From Yinghuangia sp045039925 (GTDB taxonomy: Bacteria; Actinomycetota; Actinomycetes; Streptomycetales; Streptomycetaceae), in NCBI GenBank assembly GCA_045039925.1, contig CP108400.1:7316001-7380000 (forward strand): a DNA stretch of 64,000 nt, given 5' to 3'. The notes beneath the pieces were generated by a model that searched no databases, was not told the DNA's origin, and saw nothing but the letters and a program-made list of their open reading frames with translations. The position numbers and the translations under genes are program-made. This document shows, piece after piece, positions 43,561 to 54,452 of the stretch; position 1 is the first letter of the stretch; every line of letters starts with the position of its first letter.

Positions 43561-44323
43561 CGCGATCCGCTACGAACTGGCCCGGCTGCGCACGGTCCGG
43601 GCGACCTGGGGTGCCGCGTTCGGCGTCCTCGCCGTCGGCGGCGCCGCCACCTGGGTCGAGGCGCGCGACCTGGGCGAGGTGCCCGTGCACGCGGGCGATG
43701 CCGCGCAGGTCGTGACCGCGGGAGCGGCCGGTCCCGCGACACCGCTGGCGGTTCTCGTGGTGTTGCTCGCGGCCGTCCTGTCGTGCGCACGCGAGCAACG
43801 GCCCACGGCATTGCCGACGTTGCTCCTGACCCTCCCGCGGCGCAGCCGACTGCTGGCGGCGAAGGTCGTCGTGTCGGCGGCCCTCGGCGCGGCGGTCGCG
43901 GTGCTGGGGCTCGCGGTGAACGGTGTCGTCGCGGCCTCGGTGTTCGGCCCGGAGTTCCGGGCACTGGTGTGGGACCAGGCGCCCGCGCCGCGCGTACTGC
44001 TCGGGTACGTCGTCTTCCTCGCCGTCGCGGCCGCGCTCGGTGTCGCCGTCGGGGTGCTGGCCCGGGGAGCGGCGATCGCCGCCGGACTGCTCGCCGCGCT
44101 GCCGCTGGTGATCGAGCCGATGATCGGCCGGGCCGTCGGACTCGCCCTCCCGGAGCGCTTCCAGGACTGGCCGGCGTACCTGCCGTTCAACGCCGCCGCC
44201 CGCATGCTGTCCACCGGTGGCACGGGGCTGTCCGCGCGCGAGGGCGCACTCGTGTTCGGCGGATGGACTGCCGTCGCGCTGCTGCTCGCCGCGATCGTCT
44301 TCGCCCGGCGCGACGCCCGCTGA
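43556..44323 (+). CDS. ABC transporter permease
   Basis: A 255-aa membrane subunit with six predicted helices in ABC-2 style: an early AAFGVLAVGGAATWV helix, then ATPLAVLVVLLAAVLSC, LGAAVAVLGLAVNGVVAAS, VFLAVAAALGVAVGVL, GAAIAAGLLAALPLVIEP and the final VALLLAAIVFARR. It pairs with the preceding ATPase. GTG 43556 overlaps the stop of a 34-codon leader frame, giving translational coupling. After the stop, short GACGCC-type repeats fill 44323-44380. Confidence 0.85.
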   Translation: MTAIRYELARLRTVRATWGAAFGVLAVGGAATWVEARDLGEVPVHAGDAAQVVTAGAAGPATPLAVLVVLLAAVLSCAREQRPTALPTLLLTLPRRSRLLAAKVVVSAALGAAVAVLGLAVNGVVAASVFGPEFRALVWDQAPAPRVLLGYVVFLAVAAALGVAVGVLARGAAIAAGLLAALPLVIEPMIGRAVGLALPERFQDWPAYLPFNAAARMLSTGGTGLSAREGALVFGGWTAVALLLAAIVFARRDAR

Positions 44324-44597
44324 TGCCCGACGGCGCCCGTTGACGCCTGTTGACGCCCGTCGACGCAAGCTGACGCGCCGCCGCCGCCGAGCCCCGCCGA
44401 ACCGCTCTCGGCGAACCGCAACAAACCAACTCAGAGGCATATTTTCCTAAGAAACACCCCGAAGAACCACGTCCGGCGCAGCACCGTCGCACGGACGAGC
44501 GACGGTGACGCAAGGCCGATCACCCTTTCGTGTTTTTTTCAGCCGGGATCGTCGGAACGGCTCAAGCCCGGCCCGCGCCGCGCCGAGATGAAGGAGC

Positions 44598-45491
44598 GTG
44601 AGTATCGCTCCCCACCAACCCATGCCCACCGCGGGCGCGACCACCGTCGCGCCGTCGTCCGACCCCTACCGGGTGGCCGTCGCGGACCTGTCGATGACCG
44701 GCACCGAGAGCCTGCCCCCGCAGCACTATGCGTGGGACGGCTCCGACCTCGAGCCTCTGCGTCCGCCCCGCAAACCCGGTGGCGGCCGGGGCCGCGGCCT
44801 GCACGGCCAACTGGTGCAGCAGCTCGGCCAGATGATCGTCGCCGGCGAGGTCGGCGCCGAACGCCCGCTGGTTCCCGAGGAGATCGGCCAGCGCTTCGAG
44901 GTCTCGCGCACGGTCGTCCGCGAGTCGCTCCGCGTCCTCGAGGCGAAGGGCCTCGTCAGCGCCCGCCCCAACGTCGGCACGCGCGTGCGTCCCGTCGCCG
45001 ACTGGAACCTCCTCGACCCCGACATCATCGAGTGGCGCGCATGCGGTCCGCAGCGCGACGCCCAGCGTCGCGAGCTGTTCGAACTGCGCTGGGGCATCGA
45101 GCCGTTGGCCGCGCACATGGCCGCGTGTCGCAACCACCCCGACGTCGTACGCCGGCTCAGTGAGGTCGTCGTCATCATGCAGCGCTCGGTGGCGCAGCCG
45201 GACCCGATGACCTATTCGCGGGCCGACGCCGAGTTCCACGGGCTGCTGCTCCAGGTCGCCGGCAACCGCATGCTCGAGCACCTGGCCGGCATCGTGGCGT
45301 CCGCGCTCCAGGTCTCCGGCGGCCACACCGCCGGTTGCGAACACCTGTCCGACGCCTCGGTCGCGCTGCACTCGCGCCTGGTCGACGCCGTCGCAGCGGG
45401 TGACGGCGAAGGCGCCGAGGCCGCGATGCGGTCGCTGCTCGCGGTGCACCCCGAGGTCGAACGGCTGTTCCCCGCACCGCGCGAGGGCTGA
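44598..45491 (+). CDS. whiH: WhiH-type GntR/FCD sporulation regulator
   Basis: The N-terminal region DPYRVAVADLSMTGTESLP and the GntR winged helix at about 67-130 (PEEIGQRFEVSRTVVRESL, then RVLEAKGL) are followed by an FCD ligand domain at 150-285 with His/Asp ligand positions (ADAEFHGLLLQ). Length, N-terminus and position before the hrdB region match what I recall of Streptomyces WhiH, needed for sporulation septation in aerial hyphae. GTG 44598 has AAGGAG upstream. GCCGATCA at 44515-44522 resembles a WhiG-type -10 element, but no TAAA-like -35 is obvious. Confidence 0.88.
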   Translation: MSIAPHQPMPTAGATTVAPSSDPYRVAVADLSMTGTESLPPQHYAWDGSDLEPLRPPRKPGGGRGRGLHGQLVQQLGQMIVAGEVGAERPLVPEEIGQRFEVSRTVVRESLRVLEAKGLVSARPNVGTRVRPVADWNLLDPDIIEWRACGPQRDAQRRELFELRWGIEPLAAHMAACRNHPDVVRRLSEVVVIMQRSVAQPDPMTYSRADAEFHGLLLQVAGNRMLEHLAGIVASALQVSGGHTAGCEHLSDASVALHSRLVDAVAAGDGEGAEAAMRSLLAVHPEVERLFPAPREG

Positions 45492-45534
45492 CCCGCACCC
45501 GCACCGCGCGACCGAGGGAAGGCTTGCCAAAGCC

Positions 45535-45547
45535 TGACAGATCGTCA
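45535..45547. repeat. TGAC-N5-GTCA palindrome between whiH and the phosphatase gene
   Basis: TGACAGATCGTCA differs from the copy at 18856-18868 by one base, and the flanking AGCA is shared. Intergenic; possible binding site of an unidentified dimeric factor. Confidence 0.4.
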
Positions 45548-45785
45548 GCATCAAGGCGTCGGCGGCCCGTTCCGCGGGTACCGGACCGGTACCCGTACGT
45601 CGGGCCGCCGACGCCACCCTGTTCCCGGCGGCGTTCGGCGCCGGCCCGTCCGAGCCACGCAGAGAGTCACGCCAATCACTCCCGGTAAGGCGGGGGACGT
45701 GATTACCCTCGTTGTCTGACGCGTTTTCGGACCGGTCCAGCACGGGCGTTCGGGCGGACCGAGACGACAGGTGGGGAATGACGCA

Positions 45786-47516
45786 GTGACCGACGACATG
45801 GTGCGCGACGGCCCGTCCGCGGCGGCCGAGGCGCTTGCCGGCGCGGTGCTCGACGCGCTCTGCGGCGAGTCCTCGGTGGCGTTCGCCCTCTACGACCGCG
45901 ACCTGCGCTACCTGCGGGTGAGCGAGGCGCTCGCCCGCATCAACCGCCATCCGGCCGCCGACCATCTCGGGCGCCGGCCAAGCGAGTTCCTTCCCGAGGG
46001 ACTGGCTTCGAAGGTCGAGAAGACCATCGCGATGGTGTTCGACCACGCCGAGGGGTACGCCGAGTCCGACGTCGTCCTCGCGCCTCCCGAGTGGCACGAA
46101 ACGCGCCACCTGGAGTCCCGCTGGGTGCCGGTCCGCGACCCCGACGGCTCGGTGCGCGCGGTGCTGGCGATCGTCTCGGACGTCACCGAGAACCGCCACC
46201 GCGAGGAACTGCTGCGGTCGAGCCAGTGGCGTACCTCGCGCCTCCAGCTGATGACCGCGCGCCTGGCCGGGGCGCTGACCGTCGCCGAGGTCGAAGCCGC
46301 CGTCGCCGAACTCGCCCGCAGCATCGACGCGTTGGACTCCGGCCTGTACCTGGTCGACGACGTGGCGCCGGTGTTCCCGTGGCCCAATGTGCCGCCCGCC
46401 CGCTCGTCGCGCCGCACGTGGGTCATCCCCTCGGAGTGGCCCGACCCGCTCATGCGTGCGGTACGCGAGGGCGTCCCGGTGTACGCGGGCCCCGCACCGG
46501 AACCCGGCAGCCCCGCCGACCCCCGCAACCTCGGCACCACCCCCGCCCCCGGCCCGGCAGCCGTGCCCGGCATGCGCGCCCGCCCCGACGCGCCGCCCGG
46601 CGAACCCGCGTGGGTCGTCCTGCCGCTGCTCGGCTCCGGCACACCGCTCGGCGCCATCCGCTTCACCTTCCGCGACGCGCGCGTCTTCGGCCCGGACGAC
46701 CGGGTGTTCCTGGAGGCGTTCGCGGGCCAGTGCGCGCTGGCGGTCGAGCGGTCGCGGCTCTACGAGCGCGAGCACCGGACCGCCGTGGAACTCCAGCGCA
46801 GCCTGCTGCCCGACCGCCTCCCGGCCGTCGACGGCGTCGAGTTCGACTACCGCTACCTGCCCGGCGCCCCGGACTTCGAGGTGGGCGGCGACTGGTACGA
46901 CGTGTTCCGCATCCCCGGAGGCCGCGTCGCGATCGTCGTCGGCGATGTGATCGGCAAGGGCCTGACCGCCGCGGCCGGCATGGGCCGGGTACGCGCCGCC
47001 CTGCGCGCCCTCGCCTTCACCGATCCCGATCCGGTGGCCGTGCTGACCGGCCTGGACCGGCTCTTCACCGCCACCGAGGACGACGAATCGCTCACCACGC
47101 TCATCTACGGTGTCATCGACCCGGAAACGGGCACTCTCGAATTGGCCGACGCCGGGCACCTTCCGGTGCTGATCATCACGGCGGACGGCAAGGCGAGGCT
47201 GGTGGACGAAGGAAAGGCGTCGACCCCGCTGGGTGTCGCGGAGCTGCGTACCAAGCAGCGGATGCGGCTCGGACCCGGTGATGTCCTGGTCGGCTTCTCG
47301 GACGGACTGATCGAGAACCGGGCGCGCGGCATCAGCCAGGGGTTGGACCTGATTCTCGACGTCGCCAGATCCGACGCGACGAGAGCCGCCATGGGAGGCG
47401 CGGGAGGTTTGGAGGCATTGCTGTCGAGCATCCTGGAACGTCTGCTGGACGGTCAGGACCGGGACGACGACGTGACGATCCTCGGGGTCCGGATCGTCGG
47501 GTCCCAGGGTTCGTGA
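45786..47516 (+). CDS. PAS-GAF-SpoIIE/PP2C serine phosphatase
   Basis: A 576-aa cytoplasmic sensor phosphatase. A PAS domain covers about 20-130 (VAFALYDRDLRYLRVSEAL), a GAF-like domain 150-325, and a PP2C/SpoIIE domain 335-570. The last has its metal-binding acids in GGDWYDVF, GDVIGKGLTAA, LADAGHLPVLI and DRDDDVTIL. Such proteins usually dephosphorylate anti-anti-sigma factors in partner-switching control. GTG 45786 is preferred over GTG 45771 because GGGGA is then 8 nt upstream. No kinase or STAS gene is adjacent; it lies between whiH and hrdB. Confidence 0.92.
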   Translation: MTDDMVRDGPSAAAEALAGAVLDALCGESSVAFALYDRDLRYLRVSEALARINRHPAADHLGRRPSEFLPEGLASKVEKTIAMVFDHAEGYAESDVVLAPPEWHETRHLESRWVPVRDPDGSVRAVLAIVSDVTENRHREELLRSSQWRTSRLQLMTARLAGALTVAEVEAAVAELARSIDALDSGLYLVDDVAPVFPWPNVPPARSSRRTWVIPSEWPDPLMRAVREGVPVYAGPAPEPGSPADPRNLGTTPAPGPAAVPGMRARPDAPPGEPAWVVLPLLGSGTPLGAIRFTFRDARVFGPDDRVFLEAFAGQCALAVERSRLYEREHRTAVELQRSLLPDRLPAVDGVEFDYRYLPGAPDFEVGGDWYDVFRIPGGRVAIVVGDVIGKGLTAAAGMGRVRAALRALAFTDPDPVAVLTGLDRLFTATEDDESLTTLIYGVIDPETGTLELADAGHLPVLIITADGKARLVDEGKASTPLGVAELRTKQRMRLGPGDVLVGFSDGLIENRARGISQGLDLILDVARSDATRAAMGGAGGLEALLSSILERLLDGQDRDDDVTILGVRIVGSQGS

Positions 47517-47753
47517 GGGCTGATGTGACGCCCGCCACCGAGGGGACGCGTAACACTTCGCCGTCCAGCCCGATGAGTACGAAGGTGGCAGCCGTTCAGG
47601 AATACCGGCAAGTGTCAGAATGCTGTGTTGAAAAGCACAGTCGCTGAGCACGGTCGGGCGTCCTGCACCACTGCCCCCGCCTGAGTGTCGTTCGCCAGGC
47701 GGCGAGCGACTGACTCATGTCGAACGCCGTCCAGATCCGTCGAGAGGTTGTTT

Positions 47754-49319
47754 GTGTCGGCCAGCACATCCCGTTCGCTCCCCCCCGAGATCGCCGATTT
47801 CGTCAACGTGAAGGCGTTGATCGAGCGGGGTGAGGCTCAGGGGTCCATCGCCAGCGACGAGATTCGCCAGGCGTTCGAGGCCGACCAGATCCCGGCCACC
47901 CAGTGGAAGAACGTCCTACGCAGCCTCAACCAGGTCCTTGACCAGGAGGGTGTGGACATCGTGGTTAATGCCGCCGATTCTGCGGCTCCCAAGCGCACCC
48001 GTAAGAGCGTGGCGGCGAAGAGCACCGCCAAGCGCACGTCCACCAAGACCGTCGTCTCCGGCAACGCGGCACGTCCCGCCGCGCCGGCCGCCGCCGCTCC
48101 CGCGGCTGCGGAGGACGAGGTCGCCGAGGCGGCGAAGGCCGCCGCCAAGGCACCCGCAAAGAAGGTCGCGGCGAAGAAGACCGCCGAGGCCCCCGCGAAG
48201 AAGACGGCGGCCAAGAAGACGGCCGCCAAGAAGACCGCGTCCAAGGACGGCGAGCCCGAGCTCGAATCCGAGGAGCTCACCGACGAGCTCGAAGGCCCGC
48301 CCGGCGACCCCGCGGCCGCCGACACGCCCGAGGACGAGAACACCCAGGGCTTCGTCCTGTCGGACGACGACGAGGACGACGCGCCCGCGCAGCAGGTGGC
48401 GGTCGCGGGTGCCACCGCGGACCCGGTCAAGGACTACCTCAAGCAGATCGGCAAGGTGCCGCTCCTCAACGCGGAGCAGGAGGTCGAGCTCGCCAAGCGC
48501 ATCGAGGCCGGCCTGTTCGCCGAGGACAAGCTCAACTCGGGCGAGAAGCTGGCTCCGAAGCTCAAGATCGAGCTGGAGATCATCGCCGAGGACGGCCGCC
48601 GCGCCAAGAACCACCTGCTCGAGGCGAACCTCCGCCTGGTGGTGTCGCTCGCCAAGCGCTACACCGGCCGCGGCATGCTGTTCCTGGACCTGATCCAGGA
48701 GGGCAACCTCGGTCTGATCCGCGCCGTCGAGAAGTTCGACTACACCAAGGGCTACAAGTTCTCGACGTACGCGACGTGGTGGATCCGCCAGGCCATCACC
48801 CGCGCCATGGCCGACCAGGCGCGGACCATCCGCATCCCGGTCCACATGGTCGAGGTCATCAACAAGCTGGCCCGTGTGCAGCGCCAGATGCTCCAGGACC
48901 TGGGCCGCGAGCCCACCCCGGAGGAGCTGGCCAAGGAACTCGACATGACCCCGGAGAAGGTCATCGAGGTCCAGAAGTACGGCCGCGAGCCGATCTCGCT
49001 GCACACCCCGCTCGGCGAGGACGGCGACAGCGAGTTCGGCGACCTGATCGAGGACTCCGAGGCGGTCGTCCCGGCCGACGCGGTCAGCTTCACGCTCCTC
49101 CAGGAGCAGCTGCACTCGGTCCTCGACACGCTCTCCGAGCGTGAGGCGGGCGTCGTGTCGATGCGGTTCGGCCTCACCGACGGCCAGCCGAAGACACTGG
49201 ACGAGATCGGCAAGGTGTACGGGGTCACCCGTGAGCGCATCCGCCAGATCGAGTCCAAGACGATGTCGAAGCTGCGCCACCCGTCGCGGTCCCAGGTCCT
49301 GCGCGACTACCTGGACTGA
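47754..49319 (+). CDS. hrdB: Principal sigma factor HrdB (sigma-70 group 1)
   Basis: Directs RNA polymerase to housekeeping promoters. Region 1.1 remnants (LPPEIADFVNVKALIERG) lead to a long Ala/Lys-rich segment (AAKKTAAKKTAAKK) and an acidic stretch. Core regions follow: 1.2 at DPVKDYLKQIGKVPLL, 2.1-2.4 from LLEANLRLVVSLAKRY to YATWWIRQAI, 3, and 4.2 ending VTRERIRQIESKTMSKLRH. GTG 47754 (GAGAGG 6 nt upstream) gives VSASTSRSLPPE, the Streptomyces HrdB start. It is 521 aa and nearly invariant from 2.1 on. An earlier in-frame start at 47685 is not conserved. Confidence 0.97.
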   Translation: MSASTSRSLPPEIADFVNVKALIERGEAQGSIASDEIRQAFEADQIPATQWKNVLRSLNQVLDQEGVDIVVNAADSAAPKRTRKSVAAKSTAKRTSTKTVVSGNAARPAAPAAAAPAAAEDEVAEAAKAAAKAPAKKVAAKKTAEAPAKKTAAKKTAAKKTASKDGEPELESEELTDELEGPPGDPAAADTPEDENTQGFVLSDDDEDDAPAQQVAVAGATADPVKDYLKQIGKVPLLNAEQEVELAKRIEAGLFAEDKLNSGEKLAPKLKIELEIIAEDGRRAKNHLLEANLRLVVSLAKRYTGRGMLFLDLIQEGNLGLIRAVEKFDYTKGYKFSTYATWWIRQAITRAMADQARTIRIPVHMVEVINKLARVQRQMLQDLGREPTPEELAKELDMTPEKVIEVQKYGREPISLHTPLGEDGDSEFGDLIEDSEAVVPADAVSFTLLQEQLHSVLDTLSEREAGVVSMRFGLTDGQPKTLDEIGKVYGVTRERIRQIESKTMSKLRHPSRSQVLRDYLD

Positions 49320-49422
49320 CGGCCGGCCGACAGCCCGACCGGACACCGGGCCGTCGGCCTGATGGCAAGCCCGGCCGCGAGCCGGACTGACAACTGGTTG
49401 CGGAGGCTGTCCGCGACATAAA

Positions 49423-49462
49423 CGCGAAGGGCCCGGAGGCATCCGCCTCCGGGCCCTTCGCG
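49423..49462. terminator. Terminator after hrdB
   Basis: A perfect 18-bp stem (CGCGAAGGGCCCGGAGGC, 49423-49440, with 49445-49462) and ATCC loop, about 100 bp past the stop. The remaining 333-bp gap to the protease gene has no gene. The stem shares AAGGGCCCGG with the parE terminator. Confidence 0.85.
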
Positions 49463-49652
49463 TACCCGGATGTACCCGCACTCCGGCCCGCCACGAGACG
49501 CCGCCGGCCGGCACCGAGGATCCCGGCGCGCCTGCCGCCGAGCGCTCCGGCAGGTCCGCGAAGGGGCCCCGGGGGCTTCGTTGTTCACCCGTTCGGGCGA
49601 CGGGGGCAGGCACCGGTTGCAGCGCCGCCATGATCGACGTTCCCTGAAAGTA

Positions 49653-50639
49653 ATGGATCGAGGACACAGCGTGTTCGGCCAGGTGGGGACGGAGGCTGCG
49701 GTGACCAGTGCGGGGACGGCGGGTACGGGCGGGTTTGGAGCGACGAGCGAACTCCGGCGGGTGGCCGGGCGGCGCGGCAGGTTGCGGCGTACGGCGGCAA
49801 AGGCCCTCGCGGCCGGCACCGCCGCGATGCTCGCGGCCTTCGCGGCGGTGGTGGTGCAGAGCGGCCCGGTGGCCGCGGCCGAGAGCGTGCCCCAGGGGCC
49901 GCCGAGGGTCGTCGTGGGCGGGTCGCCCGCCGACGCGGCGGCACATCCGTGGATGGTGGCCCTGTCGAGCCGGAAGATGTACGGCACGGCCCGCTCGGGC
50001 CAGTTCTGCGGGGGTGCGCTGATCGCCCCCGACCGGGTGCTGACCGCCGCGCACTGCCTGTTCGAGCCGGACGGGAGTCCGGCGCAGCGGCCCGACTTCT
50101 CGGTGATCCAGGCCCGGACCGACCTGCGGACGACCGCGGGTCGCGAGGCGCGCGTGGCGTCGTGGTACGCGAACCCGGGCTTCGATCCGGCCCTCATCGA
50201 CGCGGACTGGGCGGTCCTGACGCTTGCCGAGCCGCTGCCCGGCCCGGTGCTCACGCTCGTCGGCGCGGGGGAGACCGTGTACGCCGCGGACACGCCCGCC
50301 ACGGTGCTCGGCTGGGGCGACACCACCGGCAACGGCGACTACTCGCCGGTGCTGCGGCAGGTGACGGTTCCGGTGACCACGGACGCGACGTGCAAGAGTG
50401 CCTATCCTGGCGGCGTCTGGGGCACGTACAACGCGGCCACGATGGTGTGCGCGGGCCTGCGGCAGGGCGGCAAGGACGCGTGCAGCGCCGACAGCGGCGG
50501 GCCGCTGCTGATCGGCGGGCGGCTCGCCGGGATCGTCTCGTGGGGCGACGGCTGCGCCCTGCCGCGCAAGCCGGGCGTCTACACGCGGGTCGCCGCGTTC
50601 GTGGACGACATCCTCGAGGCAGCCGGCATGCGTCCCTGA
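49653..50639 (+). CDS. Secreted trypsin-like serine protease (S1A)
   Basis: From ATG 49653 the precursor has 328 aa. An arginine-rich lead and hydrophobic core (KALAAGTAAMLAAFAAVVV) form a long signal peptide, with cleavage likely after VAAA. The mature part begins near VVVGGSPAD. The catalytic triad is His134 (TAAHC), Asp185 (DADWAVLTL) and Ser281 (DSGGPL). Disulphide cysteines are visible in FCGGAL, TAAHC and DACSADSGG. The residue before the active serine region (Asp-Ala-Cys) fits trypsin-like Lys/Arg preference. The secretion signal contains RRxxR pairs, but a Tat route is uncertain. In S. coelicolor a protease occupies this spot, as I recall. Confidence 0.93.
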   Translation: MDRGHSVFGQVGTEAAVTSAGTAGTGGFGATSELRRVAGRRGRLRRTAAKALAAGTAAMLAAFAAVVVQSGPVAAAESVPQGPPRVVVGGSPADAAAHPWMVALSSRKMYGTARSGQFCGGALIAPDRVLTAAHCLFEPDGSPAQRPDFSVIQARTDLRTTAGREARVASWYANPGFDPALIDADWAVLTLAEPLPGPVLTLVGAGETVYAADTPATVLGWGDTTGNGDYSPVLRQVTVPVTTDATCKSAYPGGVWGTYNAATMVCAGLRQGGKDACSADSGGPLLIGGRLAGIVSWGDGCALPRKPGVYTRVAAFVDDILEAAGMRP

Positions 50640-50836
50640 TCCGCGTCAGGCGGACAGGCGCCGGATACCGGCGCCGCTCGCCCGAAGGCCGGGTGTCCGC
50701 CGGGCAGCCGCTCGGCGGGGCCCCGGCAGCGACCTGGTGGCGTCGCGGTGCCGATCCGATGGCGGTGACGTGCCATGTGAGCGAACTCACGTGGCCCGGG
50801 CCGCCGGACGTGTTGCGTGTGTGACTTCAGAGACCA

Positions 50837-50867
50837 CGGTGGCGGCCACCTTGGGTGGCCGCCACCG
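50837..50867. terminator. Terminator between convergent protease and DUF7455 genes
   Basis: A perfect 14-bp stem, 50837-50850 with 50854-50867, closes a TTG loop (CGGTGGCGGCCACC and its complement). It lies between the plus-strand protease and minus-strand DUF7455 genes and can end both transcripts. Confidence 0.8.
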
Positions 50868-50932
50868 CTGCGATCCTCAGGGAGCGCACGTATCGGGTCT
50901 CGTCGGGTTGTCGAAGGGGTGTTGTCTCAGGG

Positions 50933-51163
50933 TCAGCGCTCGTCTTCGGCCACGGTGGCCCGAGTCGCCGTCAAGCGGTCGGTCTCATCCTGTATTTCGA
51001 CGGCGACCTTGCGCAGCTCGGGCTCGAACTTGCGTGCGTGGTGAGCACAGAACAGCAGCTCTCCACCGCTGGCCAGAACCACCCGGAGGTATGCCTGTGC
51101 GCCGCACCGGTCACAACGGTCGGCGGCCGTCAACGGACTGGCGGGAGTCAGAACCGAATTCAC
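50933..51163 (-). CDS. DUF7455 small zinc-binding protein
   Basis: A 76-aa protein with a treble-clef-like metal site: CDRCGAQAYLRVVL and LLFCAHHARKFEP supply Cys, Cys, Cys and His ligands. The helical, charged C-terminus (ELRKVAVEIQDETDRL) follows. It is widely conserved in actinobacteria near gyrB/parE-type genes, but function is not established. It is divergent from parE across 434 bp of control region. Confidence 0.85.
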   Translation of the reverse strand: MNSVLTPASPLTAADRCDRCGAQAYLRVVLASGGELLFCAHHARKFEPELRKVAVEIQDETDRLTATRATVAEDER

Positions 51164-51386
51164 GTCGCCTCTTCTCTACTCGACGAGGACTGCATCGATG
51201 TTCACAACATCAAACCAGCCTCGAACGTTCCCGGGGGTGATCGTGTCATGTTCGACCCCGGTTGGGCACACCCCATTTTCCCTTAGTTCGTACGAGCGTC
51301 CTTCCCTGATGTCTGTGTCGTCTGTCTCTGTGCATAAGGACGTGCCCCGGCGGGCGGTGGTTCATGCCATCACTCGATCGCGCTAT

Positions 51387-51415
51387 CGAATGAGTGTTCG
51401 AGCATCGGGTAGGCT
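51387..51415 (+). promoter_or_regulatory. Possible LexA box overlapping the parE promoter
   Basis: CGAATGAGTGTTCG at 51387-51400 matches the SOS consensus CGAAC-N4-GTTYG with one mismatch (T for C at position 5). A TAGGCT -10 element follows at 51410-51415, with a -35-like TCGAAT at 51386-51391 and an 18-bp spacer. LexA bound here would cover the -35 region. The transcript leader to parE would be about 180 nt. Confidence 0.45.
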
Positions 51416-51597
51416 CTAGCGGCGAGCCGCCGCCGAGCGGTCACCGCGCCCCGGTAGCCTGTGCTCCGGCGCCGCGCAGGTGATCACCCGGGGGGCAGGC
51501 CCGATGGCCGCAGTCGTACCCCCGGTCGCACCCCCGTGCCACCGACAACTGCACCGGAACACCCGACGCACCCAACGACTCAGGGGAGTTGCACCGC

Positions 51598-53709
<2,112 letters not shown>

Positions 53710-53820
53710 GCGTCCCGGACCGGTCGCCGGCAGGCGGCCCGGCCGCGCAAGGCACCGGCAGACGGTCGGCGAACCGGTCGTCGAACCGGTTGGCGAAACG
53801 ATCGGAATCGGACGTCCGAA

Positions 53821-53854
53821 AAAGGGCCCGGAACCACATGGTTCCGGGCCCTTT
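53821..53854. terminator. Terminator after parE
   Basis: AAAGGGCCCGGAACC (53821-53835) pairs perfectly with 53840-53854 across an ACAT loop, about 110 bp past the parE stop. The A/T-ended stem adds a short T run. Confidence 0.85.
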
Positions 53855-54038
53855 GGCACGCTCTGGCCAGGAACCGGCAAATCTCGCCACGCATTTCATC
53901 CGATCGTGTGAATCGGTTGCGGGGCGGGCTCCGCCCGGGCGCCGACTGTCCATGCTGAAGTCCGGCCCACCCCGACGACTCCCGAGTGTGCGACGCGCAC
54001 GACCCGGCGGGGGAGGCCACCGGACGAGGAGAGTTTTC

Positions 54039-54452
54039 GTGACCACCAGTTCGTACCGCGACTCCGAGTACGGGCGGGCACAGGACCGGGGCCCCGTCCC
54101 GGTCGCACGCACGGGGCGCCACGCACGAACCCCCGACACGCGGGAGGACGTCTACCTCCAAGTGCAGGCGAGCCCCGAGTTCCAGGAGATCCGCCGCCGC
54201 TACCGCGACTTCGTCTTCCCCATGTCGGCGTTGTTCCTGGCCTGGTACCTGGCGTACGTCCTCGCCTCCACCATGGCCCGCGACCTCATGGCGCACCGCC
54301 TGGTCGGCGAGTTCAACGTCGCTCTCGCGTTCGGGCTCGCCCAGTTCGCGTCCACGTTCCTGTTCACCTGGCTGTACGCCCGCAACGCCGTGCGCAAGCG
54401 CGACCGCGCCGCGCTGAACCTGCGCTGGGACACCCAGGAGCGCTTCCGGTGA
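54039..54452 (+). CDS. DUF485 membrane protein, acetate symporter partner
   Basis: A 137-aa protein from GTG 54039 (GAGGAGAG upstream). A hydrophilic N-terminal third is followed by two transmembrane helices: FVFPMSALFLAWYLAYVLAS and FGLAQFASTFLFTWLYARNA. The motif EFQEIRRRYRDFVFP is the DUF485 signature, as in YjcH. It overlaps the symporter gene by 4 bp (GTGA), the standard yjcH-actP arrangement, and probably assists or regulates that transporter. Confidence 0.9.
   Translation: MTTSSYRDSEYGRAQDRGPVPVARTGRHARTPDTREDVYLQVQASPEFQEIRRRYRDFVFPMSALFLAWYLAYVLASTMARDLMAHRLVGEFNVALAFGLAQFASTFLFTWLYARNAVRKRDRAALNLRWDTQERFR

Noticed and set aside
47590..47640. SigR-type promoter for hrdB (GGAAT then GTTG)
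   Set aside because: GGAAT at 47599 is 23 nt from GTTG, not the 18-19 nt required.
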